The translations under genes were made by a program, and so were the position numbers. Positions 1 to 8,430 of a DNA stretch of 21,059 bases are shown here, one piece after another (the first letter of the stretch is position 1; every line of letters starts with the position of its first letter). Under the pieces are notes generated by a model that did not search any database, was not told the DNA's origin, and worked only from the letters and a program-made list of their open reading frames with translations. Origin of the DNA: CAZKWG01 sp964615375 (GTDB lineage: Bacteria; Myxococcota_A; UBA796; CAZKWG01); contig CAZTOW010000088.1 in the NCBI GenBank assembly GCA_964615375.1, positions 1-21,059 on the forward strand, written 5' to 3'.

Positions 1-1026
1 AGCGCGTGGCAGGGCGACGTGTCGGCGTGGGCGTGCTCCTTTGCGCTGGGTCTTGCTGCGCACGAAGCCCTTGGCCAGGGCGAGCGCCCGCGCCGGATCG
101 GCGGCGGCCCGGTGCTGGGCGATGCGGTGGATGGCGTTGCGGCCCCCCGCCCCGGTGAACATGCCCTGGAACCAGCCGCCGTAGCTGTGCCACGCGACGG
201 GGATGTCGCGCTTCGCCAGCTCGTGCAGGAGCGGCGAGGTCACGGTGCTGTTGCCGTACACGAGCACGCGGCTGGTGTCAGCCAGGCGCACCTTGCCGAC
301 GGGGCCGGCGCGATCGCTGATGACGATCTCCTCGCCAGCCAGACCCAGGCTGCCGCCGTGCTGCTGCACGACGAGGGGCACGCCGTCGTGACGGGCGGGG
401 ATGATGGGGCGGACCTCGTCGGTCTGGCCACGCGCGCGATGGTGCTCGTCGGGCAGGCAGATGCCGACGAGGGCGCAGCGCGGGCATTTGGAGCTGCCGA
501 CGAGCGGATCGGGCAGGCCCCCGGAGGCGGCCACGGCGCGGGCGGCGTCCCGGTGCTTGAGCGTGGTCTCGATGAGGGACTCGGTGAGCGGCACGCGCAC
601 GCGGCGCCTCGATCCGGCGAAGTAGAGGGCGGCCTCGTCACAGGCGTAGCCGTTGGCGCGCAACAGCAGGGCCTGGGCGCACACCTGCACGCGCTCGGGC
701 TCCCAGGCGCCCTCGGGCACGGGCGGGACCTCACCCTTTTTGTAGTCCACGGGCACGACCTTGCCGCCGTCGGCCTCGACGAGGTCGATCTTCGCGATGA
801 GGCCCAGGCCCTCGTCGGAGAGCTCGACGCTGCGGGCGATGGCGGGGGCGTCGCTGTCTCGAGGGAGCGTGCCGCCGCCAGCGTCCACCTGGGTGTGCAC
901 GGTCTTGCCGCGCACGGTGTCGCCGGAGTCGCTCCACTCCTGGTGGACCCACATCAGGGCGAAGAGGCGCGGACAGTAGGCGTGCTCGTTCAGCATGCGC
1001 ACGGGGAGGAGGGGGATGTCGATCAT
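1..1026 (-). CDS. cas4-cas1: Cas4-Cas1 fusion, type I-G adaptation protein (partial, runs off left edge)
   Basis: Spacer-acquisition protein: a RecB-like Cas4 nuclease that trims prespacers, fused to the Cas1 integrase. The minus frame is open for 342 codons and leaves the window without a stop. Cas4 part, about residues 1-200: Cys18 in NEHAYCPRLF, VDYKKG at 93-98 (nuclease Asp-x-Lys), and the C-terminal cluster Cys181, Cys184, Cys190, which with Cys18 fits the four-cysteine Fe-S site. Cas1 part from about 205: the N-terminal β-domain, then YGG (282-284), and KTQRKGARPRRH near the cut, resembling the Cas1 KIxNQRxxLRRN segment. The Cas1 metal-binding Glu/His/Asp residues lie outside the window. 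Start: GGAG at 1033-1036 sits 6 nt before the ATG at 1026; an ATG at 1032 abuts the GGAG and is less likely. The fusion is a hallmark of type I-G. It is the last visible gene of the cas operon, 52 nt after the csb3-like gene. Confidence 0.93.
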   Translation of the reverse strand, partial: MIDIPLLPVRMLNEHAYCPRLFALMWVHQEWSDSGDTVRGKTVHTQVDAGGGTLPRDSDAPAIARSVELSDEGLGLIAKIDLVEADGGKVVPVDYKKGEVPPVPEGAWEPERVQVCAQALLLRANGYACDEAALYFAGSRRRVRVPLTESLIETTLKHRDAARAVAASGGLPDPLVGSSKCPRCALVGICLPDEHHRARGQTDEVRPIIPARHDGVPLVVQQHGGSLGLAGEEIVISDRAGPVGKVRLADTSRVLVYGNSTVTSPLLHELAKRDIPVAWHSYGGWFQGMFTGAGGRNAIHRIAQHRAAADPARALALAKGFVRSKTQRKGARPRRHVALPRA

Positions 1027-1078
1027 GATCATCTCCAAAAAAATTCAATGTTAAAAGTTATGATGGCGAACTAAAATC
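1027..1078 (-). promoter_or_regulatory. AT-rich gap before cas4-cas1; possible weak internal promoter
   Basis: This is the only real gap inside the cas operon and is far more AT-rich than its flanks, with a run of seven T on the minus strand just before the GGAG of cas4-cas1. A weak TTGAGA (1077-1082) and TAACTT (1055-1060) pair with 16-nt spacing could be a promoter on the minus strand, but the -10 matches consensus at only three positions. The gap could equally be just a spacer that keeps the ribosome site unstructured. Confidence 0.25.
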
Positions 1079-1984
1079 TCAAACAGGGCGAGACGGCTTG
1101 AAGCTGCCATACCCTCCCTGGTCCGAGCGACGGATCCCTGAGGTGAACACGGCGCCGATGCCCCGGGCCGCGCGGACCACGGGCGACAGGTCCGCCAGCC
1201 CCGGCAGGGTGAGCACGCTGGCCACGGTCTCGGGGCGCAGCGGCACCGTCCACAGGGGCCAGGTCCAGGTCCCGGTCTTCCAGCCCCCCCGCGCCCCTGG
1301 GGTGAGGATCCGCGCGCCGTCGGGCATGACGCTCAGGAAGGCCAGACCGCGAAACGCCAGCCAGTCCGCGCCCGGCACGCCGGTCTTTTTGTCCTTGGAG
1401 GGATCCGAGGCGCGCAGCGCGTAGTCGCGGCTGGCGCTGGCGTCCCAGCCCAGCACGGGCAGCTCACGCTCGTAGCGCCACGGGCCCCACAGGGCCTCGA
1501 CGAGGTCTCGGGGCTCCAGGCGGGCCTGAAGCTCCAGGACCATGGCGAGGAGCTGCTGCTGTCCGGCGGTGAAGTGCAGCGCGGTGGGCTTGATGTTGCC
1601 GTTGTTGTCGACGGCGGTCTCGGTGAAGAAGGCCGCGGTCAGCGCGAGGCTCTCTGCGGATCCCTCCCTGAGGACCCGCTCCAGCCACAGCCGCAGATCG
1701 GCGGGGCGGGGCTTCAGGTCCCGGATGTCTCCAGGCCCTCCGTCTTTGCTATAACAAAGTTGTAACGCCAGCTCCTTTGCCCAGCCCCGGCGCTCCTGGT
1801 CCAGAGACGAGACGAGGGCCTCCCGGTCCAGCCCGACCTCCAGCTCCGGGCGCCAGACCCCCTGGAGGCGCCAGGCGAGGCGCGCGGCGTGGCCCGCGGT
1901 CGTGAGCGCCCTCAACACCCCGAGCGCCGCCAGAAAGCCCAGGGGGTTGCCCCCGTCCAGGCCGGTCAACCGGTGTGTGTTCAT
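1079..1984 (-). CDS. csb3: Csb3-like (GSU0052-type) small Cas8/effector subunit of type I-G
   Basis: 301-aa protein, probably the large-subunit-position component (or Cas3-associated accessory) of the type I-G Cascade. The N-terminus LTGLDGGNPLGFLAALGVLR resembles the opening of the Csb3/Csx17 group. A second recognisable stretch is FTETAVDNNGNIKPTALHFT at about 146-165, and the C-terminus is glycine-rich (GGYGSF). Csx17, the usual I-G Cas8, is about 700 aa as I recall, so this short form fits Csb3 of the Geobacter GSU0051-0054 cluster better. Some annotations call similar proteins a Cas3-extension family. Its ATG overlaps the cas3 stop as ATGA (1981-1984), indicating translational coupling and a role with the interference complex. 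Membership in the cas operon is secure; the subfamily name rests on recalled similarity, not a search. Confidence 0.72.
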   Translation of the reverse strand: MNTHRLTGLDGGNPLGFLAALGVLRALTTAGHAARLAWRLQGVWRPELEVGLDREALVSSLDQERRGWAKELALQLCYSKDGGPGDIRDLKPRPADLRLWLERVLREGSAESLALTAAFFTETAVDNNGNIKPTALHFTAGQQQLLAMVLELQARLEPRDLVEALWGPWRYERELPVLGWDASASRDYALRASDPSKDKKTGVPGADWLAFRGLAFLSVMPDGARILTPGARGGWKTGTWTWPLWTVPLRPETVASVLTLPGLADLSPVVRAARGIGAVFTSGIRRSDQGGYGSFKPSRPV

Positions 1985-4869
1985 GGCCGCTCCTGCCGCC
2001 CGGGAGCCTGCTCCAGGGCGCTCTCGTGGTGGTCCGCCAGGCGCAGCAGCGCCTCCAAACGCGCGAGGCCGTGGGGGGTATAGCGCCGCACCAGCCGCCA
2101 GAAGCGGTCCGAGACGCCCGAGTCCAGGCGCTCCAGGCCGTGATCGCTGCGACGGGTGATGCCCTCCCAGCTGACGTCCACGGGCAGCTCGTCGGGCACG
2201 ACGGGCGCGAAGGGGCGCCCGTAGCCGTGGTGGCTGGCGACCAGGAAACAGACCAGATCCCAGTCGCCGCCCCGGGACTCGACCTCGGCGCGCACCTCGG
2301 GCGCGGCCTCCAGCAGGGCCAGGGACATCAGCTCGTGGCGCGCGCCTGAAGGGTAGCCGCTCTTCACCAGGGCCCGCGCCCGCGCCGCCCGATCCTGGGC
2401 GGGGGTAGCGGACTTGGCCAGGGGGGCCTCCGACATGGCCGCGGCGACGGGGTTGCCGTTGTGCAACCAGAGCTGGAAGCGGGGGTCGGCCTTGCCCAGG
2501 TCATGCCAGCGGCCCGCGCTGGCAAGGTCGGCGATCCGTTCCGCGGGCAGGCCCACATGCGCGCCGAAGCGCTCCGCCCACGCCCCGACCCCCTCGAGGT
2601 GCGCGCGCAACGGCACCCGCACGCCGGTGTGTGAGGAGGTCTCCGCCTCGGTGCTGGCGTCCTCTCCGGCCTTCTCGCGCCGGGCGCTCACCAGGGTGAT
2701 CCAGGCGCCGCGGGGGGCAGGGGTCAGGACCATCCGGCGCTTCTTTCGTGAGAGCAACGCCTCGGGCCGGCCGCCGAGGCTGGACCAGAGGCCCTCGGGC
2801 GCCTCCGCCAGCCAGTCGTCGATCCTCGCGTCGAGGTCGTCGTGCTCGCCCCCGGCCATGGGCGCGCGCGCGGCCCAGTCGCCCCAGGGCGCCAGCACCG
2901 CGGGGTGGAGGCGCAGGGTGGGGCGGCCCCGGAGGCGGCGCTGGACCAGGTCTCCCAGGTCGTTGACGGGCTGGCGGGCCGTCGGGTCGAAGCTGCCCAG
3001 GGCCAGCCCACCGACGCTCGAAGGCAGCACCACGGTGTCGCCCGGCCGGAGCCGCTCCAGAGGCACCATGTCGCTGGACTCGCCGCGCCAGACCAGCGCG
3101 CGCAGATCGTCGCCGGCCGAGGCCCGCCCGCCCTCATCGTCATCGTCATCGGCCGCGGTCGCGCCGGCGTCGGACAGGGAGATGGCGCCCCGGTCCCGCT
3201 CGCTCAGCCACCGCCGCAGGGCGCTCATCGGCAGGGAGAGGGCCTCCAGGCCGCCAGGAGGAGCGGCCTCGAGCTGGTCGATCGCCGCCTCGACGTCGCC
3301 TGGCCCCGGCGCGTCATAGAGCCCCGTCGGCAGATCGGCGCGCCAGACGACGGAGACCTCCACGCTCACCCGCTGGGGGCCGTGCAGGAACAGCGAGATG
3401 TCCGGATCGGGCGCTGGGATGGGGCTGGTCTGGACCAGGGCGTCGAGGTGGGCCGGCAGGAGCAGCGGCGCGGTCGGGCCCGAAGAGATCAGGTCGGCGG
3501 GAGCGGTCTTCGCGATTGTCTCGAACTCATATATATTGAAGTCAAGTGATTTGAGCTCGCTCAGCCAGGTCCAGGTCTTCGCCATGGCCTCGCCATAGAC
3601 GGGATCGGAACCTTTGACCTGATCTTTGCGCAGGGCGATCACCGCGCTCGCGCCCTCGCGGAGGCCGCTGCGGTTCAGACGCCCCAGGCGCTGGCGCAGG
3701 GCGTCCAGGGGAGCGCACTCGGTGACCAGCGCGTCCAGGTCGTAGTCGGCGCCAGCCTCGACGCACTGGGTCGCGACGACGAAGCGCGGGGGTGCGTCCC
3801 CGTGGAGCGGGGAGCCCCAGGGGCGCCGGTCGGGGTCCACCCAGGGTTTGATGCGCCGCTCGGTCTCTTCGCGGTCGAGGGGGCGCATGCGGCCCGTGAT
3901 GAGCGCGACCTCGGCGCCGTCGAGGGCCTCAGCGACGCGGCGGGCGGTCTCGACCCGGTTGACGATGACGCCCACGGTGGCGCCAGGCCGGGCCAGCAGC
4001 CGCGCCTGCTCGGCGAGCTTCGCGGCGAAGATGCCCACCTTCACGGCCTCCTCCCCCTTGACATCCACGGGGAGCAGCGTCGCGGGCTTGGGGGCCATGA
4101 GGCGCCGCTTCAGGACCGGGTGCTCCCGGTCGCGCGCGTCGAGCGCGAAGTCGGCGGGCTGTCCGCCTCGGTGCGTCGCGGACAGCCGACAGACCTGGAT
4201 CTTCGCGCCGTCTGGCATGTAGCGATCGCGCACGGCGCTGAGCGTCTGCTCAAAGGCGACCGACAGGTGCACCTCATCGAGCAGGTAGAGGCAGTCGCTG
4301 CCCAGCAGGCCGGCGTGGACGGGCTTCATGCCGTCGGACACCCCGTAGCCTCGAAAGAGCAGGCGGGAGCCCACCTGATCCACGGTCGACAGCGCCAGGA
4401 CCGGCTGGTCCGGCCGGCGGGCCCAGCCGTCGTCGCGCAGCATGGCGCCGCGCAGCACGGTGGCCTCGACGGGTCGGCTCTCGGGATCGCCGCCGGTCAA
4501 CCCGCGCAGGCGGTCGGCGACCTCGGCCAGCACGCCGTCCCGAGCGCCGGCGAGCCGCTCGCCGATCTGGAGGGCCCGCTGGAAGCCCTGGTCCACGATG
4601 GTCCGGCGATCGACCACCATGAAGACACGGCGGGGGAAGCGCTGGCTCGCCGCTGGTTTGTTCGCCTCCAAGGCGAGCAGGAACACGGCGATGTCCAGGG
4701 CGCTGGTCTTGCCGGCGCCCGTGGGCAGGTCGAGCTGCTCGGGCCAGTCGCCGCGCTCGTATACGGACTGGACCAGGCGCTCCTGCCAGGGGTAGGGATC
4801 GCAGGGGCGGTCGGGCTGGTCCCACAGCGCGTGAAAGTAGGCGGTGAAGTCGGCGACGCGGAGGCTCAC
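1981..4869 (-). CDS. cas3: Cas3 helicase-nuclease with C-terminal HD domain (type I-G)
   Basis: 962-aa effector that unwinds and degrades DNA marked by Cascade. The SF2 helicase has Walker A TGAGKT at 50-55, the DEAH-type box as DEVH at 198-201, SAT at 230-232 (motif III), and an arginine-rich motif VI (QRLGRLNRSG). The HD nuclease is at the C-terminus: WHDLGK puts His789-Asp790 in the HD pair, with later RHE, ASHHG and ADHHES metal-ligand candidates up to about 950. Domain order helicase-then-HD is the I-G pattern; most type I Cas3 proteins have HD first. Start is GTG at 4869, because GTGA (4866-4869) overlaps the csb2 stop and the protein begins directly with the family N-terminus. The frame stays open to about 5949 but that extension is arginine/proline-rich shadow of csb2. 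A loop near 400-440 has an Asp-rich run. Confidence 0.95.
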   Translation of the reverse strand: MSLRVADFTAYFHALWDQPDRPCDPYPWQERLVQSVYERGDWPEQLDLPTGAGKTSALDIAVFLLALEANKPAASQRFPRRVFMVVDRRTIVDQGFQRALQIGERLAGARDGVLAEVADRLRGLTGGDPESRPVEATVLRGAMLRDDGWARRPDQPVLALSTVDQVGSRLLFRGYGVSDGMKPVHAGLLGSDCLYLLDEVHLSVAFEQTLSAVRDRYMPDGAKIQVCRLSATHRGGQPADFALDARDREHPVLKRRLMAPKPATLLPVDVKGEEAVKVGIFAAKLAEQARLLARPGATVGVIVNRVETARRVAEALDGAEVALITGRMRPLDREETERRIKPWVDPDRRPWGSPLHGDAPPRFVVATQCVEAGADYDLDALVTECAPLDALRQRLGRLNRSGLREGASAVIALRKDQVKGSDPVYGEAMAKTWTWLSELKSLDFNIYEFETIAKTAPADLISSGPTAPLLLPAHLDALVQTSPIPAPDPDISLFLHGPQRVSVEVSVVWRADLPTGLYDAPGPGDVEAAIDQLEAAPPGGLEALSLPMSALRRWLSERDRGAISLSDAGATAADDDDDEGGRASAGDDLRALVWRGESSDMVPLERLRPGDTVVLPSSVGGLALGSFDPTARQPVNDLGDLVQRRLRGRPTLRLHPAVLAPWGDWAARAPMAGGEHDDLDARIDDWLAEAPEGLWSSLGGRPEALLSRKKRRMVLTPAPRGAWITLVSARREKAGEDASTEAETSSHTGVRVPLRAHLEGVGAWAERFGAHVGLPAERIADLASAGRWHDLGKADPRFQLWLHNGNPVAAAMSEAPLAKSATPAQDRAARARALVKSGYPSGARHELMSLALLEAAPEVRAEVESRGGDWDLVCFLVASHHGYGRPFAPVVPDELPVDVSWEGITRRSDHGLERLDSGVSDRFWRLVRRYTPHGLARLEALLRLADHHESALEQAPGRQERP

Positions 4870-6401
4870 AGCGCCTCCCGGATCGGCCGGAACAGGCCGT
4901 AGCCGCTGTAACGGCCCGCGCCGAGCAGCACGGGGCCCTCGACGGGCTCGGCGAAGACGAGCCGGGCGTGCACGAGCACGCGGGGGTGGCCGCCGCTGAC
5001 GAAGCCGGGGAAGGCCCGGCAGGGGCGGCCCCCGCGGATCTGCGCCGAGGGGCTCAGCTCGACCACGACGGGCTCGGGCAGGCCCACGCGCGACACGGCA
5101 CGGCGCAGGATCTGCTCGGCGGTATCCATCACAACTTGTATACGGCGGGCCTCGGCGGCCGGGTCGGCGCCCCGGCGGGCGCGCAGCTCCCCGGGGTTGC
5201 GGTCGAGGGCGACAGGGGTGACGCTGACCCACTCGTGACGCGGCGCGGCCCAGGTGTCGGGGCGCAGGGTCCTCGGCAGGTTGTCGTCGCTCAGCTCCAG
5301 GAGCACCTTGCCAGCCCGGCCCATGACCACCCTGAGGGGCGGGTGCTCGGACTCGGCGTGATCTCCCACCCGCGAGGCGCGCTCCCAGGCGCCGACCGCC
5401 CGCAGCACGGGGGCGGCCTCGGGCGAGCCGAGGGGGACCGGCAACAGGATCGCCACCCCCTTGAGCTCCCCGTCCGCGTGCTCGTCCCCGACGAAGGGCA
5501 GGGGCACGACCGCCATGTGATCCAGCGCGGATGGCTTTCCGTCCTCCGCGTGGCCGCTCAGCAGCTCGGCGCGGGGGTCGGGCGCGTGCTTGAGCAGGGC
5601 GCCTCGCACCGCGGCGCTCAGGGCCAGGGCGGCGGTGAGCGGTAGGCGATCGCCGTCCACGCGGCGCAGCACGATCCACTCTGAGCTGAAGCAGGAGCGC
5701 GCCGCCGGGATCGCTGGGGGCATCACACCGCGCTCCAGGTCCTGATACCGTTGAGAGGCCGCGGGCATGACGCGGGGTTGAGTCTCCTGGTGCATCCGGT
5801 GCTCCTCCTCGAGCTGGGCGAGCTGGCCGGGCTGCACCACCCGCAGCGTCTCGGACCCCTCTGGGCTCGGGACCCAGCGGGCCGGAGGCGCCTCCTCGGG
5901 CAGGTGCACGCTCACGAGGCTGCTGGAGTGGCCGATCCGGTGTACACACGCGGTCAGGCGGCCGAGGGCGACCCGGTGCGCCTCGGGCGGCTCGACCTCG
6001 GGCCAGATGAAGGCGAAGCGGGGCTGATCGGGCGTGACGGAGGGGAAGGTCCGGGGCTGCTTGCCGCGGTGCTCGGGCAGCATCGCCTCGGCGGTCGCCA
6101 GCTCGGCGTCGCTGGGCTTCTTCGCGCGGTTCAGCGAACCGCTTATACTCAAATCATTGACGGGCACAAAGACCGTGAGCACGTCACGGGCGCTGTGATC
6201 GCTGGCGGCGATCTGCGGGGGCGGCAGGCCCTCCAGCCACTGGAGCGCGGCGCGGGCCTCGTCGTCGGGATCGGCGGCGTAGGCGGCGACCAACGCCGAG
6301 AACAGGCGCGCCGGGTGGGGAGGCCACTCGGAGCGCTGCCGGTCCGCGTAGTCGGTCGCCACGAAGCGGCCGGTCAGCAGCTCGACCTGGATGCAGAACA
6401 T
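4866..6401 (-). CDS. csb2: Csb2, Cas5-Cas6 fusion of type I-G (GSU0054 family)
   Basis: 511-aa Cascade subunit in which a Cas5-like N-terminal half, expected to cap the crRNA 5' handle, is joined to a Cas6-like C-terminal half, expected to cut the CRISPR transcript. The N-terminus LLTGRFVATDYADRQRSEWP with the following PPHPARLFSALVAAYA is the characteristic Csb2 opening. The C-terminus has the RAMP glycine-rich loop GAGRYSGYGLFRPI. PCRAFPGF near 455 belongs to the Cas6-like half. The ATG at 6401 shares one base with the csb1 stop (TGATG) and no Shine-Dalgarno is visible, so translation is probably coupled to csb1. The catalytic residue of the Cas6 half cannot be assigned by eye. Confidence 0.92.
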   Translation of the reverse strand: MFCIQVELLTGRFVATDYADRQRSEWPPHPARLFSALVAAYAADPDDEARAALQWLEGLPPPQIAASDHSARDVLTVFVPVNDLSISGSLNRAKKPSDAELATAEAMLPEHRGKQPRTFPSVTPDQPRFAFIWPEVEPPEAHRVALGRLTACVHRIGHSSSLVSVHLPEEAPPARWVPSPEGSETLRVVQPGQLAQLEEEHRMHQETQPRVMPAASQRYQDLERGVMPPAIPAARSCFSSEWIVLRRVDGDRLPLTAALALSAAVRGALLKHAPDPRAELLSGHAEDGKPSALDHMAVVPLPFVGDEHADGELKGVAILLPVPLGSPEAAPVLRAVGAWERASRVGDHAESEHPPLRVVMGRAGKVLLELSDDNLPRTLRPDTWAAPRHEWVSVTPVALDRNPGELRARRGADPAAEARRIQVVMDTAEQILRRAVSRVGLPEPVVVELSPSAQIRGGRPCRAFPGFVSGGHPRVLVHARLVFAEPVEGPVLLGAGRYSGYGLFRPIREAL

Positions 6402-7666
6402 CAGCGCTGCTCGTCGGCGGTGAGGCTGGCTTTTGCGCGGCTCTGGCGGATGAGGTGGGCGAGCTTGGGCGCGGGCACCATGCGGACGGGCTTCGTATCC
6501 CAGGGGAGCCCGTGCTGCGCGGCCTCGGCGCTGGCGGCGGCCAGCAGGGCGGCGGCCTCTTCGCGGCTGATCGTGTAGAGGGTGGGCTCGCCCCCATCCC
6601 GGGGCACGAGTTCGAAGACCAGCGGCCCGGTCGGCACCAGGTCGGCCCGGGAGCGCAGGGCGTAGCCGTTGTCCCGGTTGAGCACGATGGCCGCCAGCCC
6701 GAGGGCCGCCAGGGTGACGCGCGCGGCGTGCTCGGCCTGCGCTCGGCGCTCCCCCAGCGGGGCGCCCGCGGTGTCGGTCTGGAAGCGCAGCTTGCGCAGG
6801 GCGGGGAGCGAGAGCACGGTCGTCTGGACGGCCCGGTCGAAGGTGACGCCGCCGGCCCGGGTCTCGATGCTGGGGGCGATGTTGCCGTGGTTGATGGCGC
6901 TGGGGGTGCCCTTGCCCTCGCCCTTGCGCTCGAAGGGCACCGGCGCCTTCTTCGCGTCGAGCTGGGCGCGGGCCAGCTCGGCGGTCCAGTCCCGAGGGTT
7001 GTCCCGGTCCACGTAGATCTCGGTCTTCTCGATCTGAGCCGGGTCGATGCGGCTGGAGGTCTTCACGCCCAGCTCGACGCCCACGCCGATGATCTCCGAG
7101 ACCAGCGCGCGCTGGAACTTCGCGCCGAGGCCGCCTTTGGGGCCAGTGCTGTCCCAGACCCCGAACAGGAGCGCGGTGGGGCAGCGCTGGTACAAGGCCG
7201 TGGCGTGGTTGACGCGCGCGTCGGTAAACGCCTTGCCGATGGCGCTCGATCGGAAGGGCACGCCGTCCAGGAGCGCGTCGCGCAGCAGCGCGTCGGCGAT
7301 CCGGTGCGGGGCGCGAAGCGCGGTGATCTCGCCGAGATCCTGGAGCCCGTCCTCAGAGGAGAAGTCGACGAGCACCACCGGAATGTTCAGCAGCCCCTCG
7401 CGCCAGCCGTCCTCGAGGGCCTCCTCCATCCGGTTGGCCTGGCTGGCTACGCTGTCGAGCAGCACGGTCTGCACGGGCTGTCCGTTCACCTGGCGGGTCT
7501 CGAGCGCATACTTCGTCTTCGCCCGGTCATCGACGGCGTAGCTGGCGGGGAAGACCTTGTCGCCCACGCCGCCCGCGGGCTGGAGCTCGACGCGACATCG
7601 GATGGCGGCGGCCTCACCGCGCAGGGCGGCGCTCAGGGTGGCCAGGGTCAAAGAAGGGTAGGACAT
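6401..7666 (-). CDS. csb1: Csb1, Cas7 backbone subunit of type I-G (GSU0053 family)
   Basis: 421-aa RAMP protein that should polymerise along the crRNA as the Cascade backbone. The N-terminal SAALRGEAAAIRCRVELQPA, the following GGVGDKVFPASYA, and the segments LLDSVASQANRMEEAL and AHRIADALLRDALLDG are Csb1-like (the conserved SQANR segment near 70). LLFGVWDSTGPKGGLGAKFQ in the middle is another Csb1-type stretch. Start: ATG at 7666 with GGAG (7676-7679) 9 nt upstream; the frame is open further upstream to 7828 but lacks a better start. First gene of the cas operon. I could not identify a convincing promoter in the 55 bp upstream, so transcription may come from further up, possibly through the toxin-immunity genes that read in the same direction. 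Confidence 0.92.
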   Translation of the reverse strand: MSYPSLTLATLSAALRGEAAAIRCRVELQPAGGVGDKVFPASYAVDDRAKTKYALETRQVNGQPVQTVLLDSVASQANRMEEALEDGWREGLLNIPVVLVDFSSEDGLQDLGEITALRAPHRIADALLRDALLDGVPFRSSAIGKAFTDARVNHATALYQRCPTALLFGVWDSTGPKGGLGAKFQRALVSEIIGVGVELGVKTSSRIDPAQIEKTEIYVDRDNPRDWTAELARAQLDAKKAPVPFERKGEGKGTPSAINHGNIAPSIETRAGGVTFDRAVQTTVLSLPALRKLRFQTDTAGAPLGERRAQAEHAARVTLAALGLAAIVLNRDNGYALRSRADLVPTGPLVFELVPRDGGEPTLYTISREEAAALLAAASAEAAQHGLPWDTKPVRMVPAPKLAHLIRQSRAKASLTADEQR

Positions 7667-7721
7667 GGCGGTGAACTCCGGAGGAGTAAGAGGGGAGGCG
7701 GGAGGGGCGATGGTTTGAACG

Positions 7722-7988
7722 TTAATTGAAGGGCGCTCCTTCCACCATGGCGCGAGCGGGGGAAGTGTGACGAAATAATTCGCGCTTCCGCTCGTGGGCC
7801 GCTCTCCTGCCTGGGCGGCGGGGCCCACCGTCGCGGCGACCGGAGCGGGTTGACGGGGCGACCGCGATGAGCTCGTCCGCGAGCGCCTTCAAGACCAGAC
7901 TGAGCCCGCACAGGTCGTGTACGTCGAGGTCGACGAGCAGCTCGACGTCGCCGGGAGCGCTTGGGTGTGTGGGACGGTGGAGTTTCAT
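7722..7988 (-). CDS. Small hypothetical ORF between immunity gene and csb1
   Basis: 88-aa frame starting MKLHRPTHPSAPGDVELLVD. I do not recognise it. The first 45 residues are hydrophobic/acidic, could form a helix (HDLCGLSLVLKALADELIAV), and use GC-rich codons as a gene would. The second half is arginine-rich and looks less coding-like. There is no Shine-Dalgarno before the ATG at 7988. It lies in line with the MafI-like gene (69-nt gap) and the cas operon (55-nt gap). It may be a real small protein, a decayed second immunity gene, or untranslated leader. If it is not a gene, 7667-8057 is a 391-bp stretch in which I see no repeats or CRISPR leader-like array. Confidence 0.33.
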   Translation of the reverse strand: MKLHRPTHPSAPGDVELLVDLDVHDLCGLSLVLKALADELIAVAPSTRSGRRDGGPRRPGRRAAHERKRELFRHTSPARAMVEGAPFN

Positions 7989-8057
7989 GGCGTGGAGTCT
8001 TCGTGTGCCGGCCAGAGGGCGCGGACGCGCTGTGACGCGGGTCTCGCGGCGAGGCGC

Positions 8058-8342
8058 TCACTCATCGAGGTCGAGCACGAGCTCACGCACGTAGACGAGC
8101 CCCTCGCGCGGCCGCAGGACCCGAGCGAGCGCCTCGATCCTGGCGTAGGTAGCCGAGGAGATGACGATCTGCTCGTCGATGATGTAGTCCATGAGGAACT
8201 CGAGGGCCAGGGTCCACTCTCCGGCGCCCTCGACCGTCAGGATCTGTCTGATGTGGCTGGGCTTGAGCGATGAGCGCAGGTCGGCGACGAGGTCGATGAA
8301 CTCCCGCCTCCAGGCGCCTGGGGTGCTGAGATCGTCGGTCAT
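8058..8342 (-). CDS. MafI-family-like immunity protein
   Basis: 94-aa acidic protein, helical by eye. The core GEWTLALEFLMDYIIDE (41-57) followed by ISSATYARIEALARVL matches the pattern I know from MafI-type immunity proteins: a GEw-xALE-xL-xD-xl-E signature followed by a helix. MafI proteins bind and block the C-terminal toxin domain of a co-encoded polymorphic toxin, and this gene lies two genes downstream of such a toxin in the same orientation. Start at ATG 8342: GGAG with CGAGGCCG before the ATG gives an 8-nt spacing. The frame extends upstream to 8426 but that part is arginine-rich and overlaps no better start. The assignment rests on motif recall, so pairing with the toxin at 8977-10533 is inference. 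Confidence 0.7.
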   Translation of the reverse strand: MTDDLSTPGAWRREFIDLVADLRSSLKPSHIRQILTVEGAGEWTLALEFLMDYIIDEQIVISSATYARIEALARVLRPREGLVYVRELVLDLDE

Positions 8343-8430
8343 CGGCCTCGCTCCGGGGAGGCGAGCTCGTCCAGCGCACGAAGGACGCTCACGAGGCACC
8401 CGAGAGGCGCGCTTGAGGCCAACCACACGA

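Noticed and set aside
19..1074. Long plus-strand open frame opposite cas4-cas1
   Set aside because: The minus frame carries clear Cas4 and Cas1 motifs; the plus frame is Ala/Gly/His-rich shadow typical of GC-rich DNA.
4155..4195. Inverted repeat with GGCTGTCCGC-like arms inside cas3
   Set aside because: Coding sequence with conserved helicase residues; probably chance in GC-rich DNA.
4870..5949. Upstream extension of the cas3 frame by about 360 residues
   Set aside because: It overlaps csb2 completely and is Arg/Pro-rich; the GTGA overlap at 4866-4869 gives a natural start.
7667..8057. CRISPR array or leader upstream of csb1
   Set aside because: No direct repeats of 25-40 bp with regular spacing were found here or elsewhere in the window.
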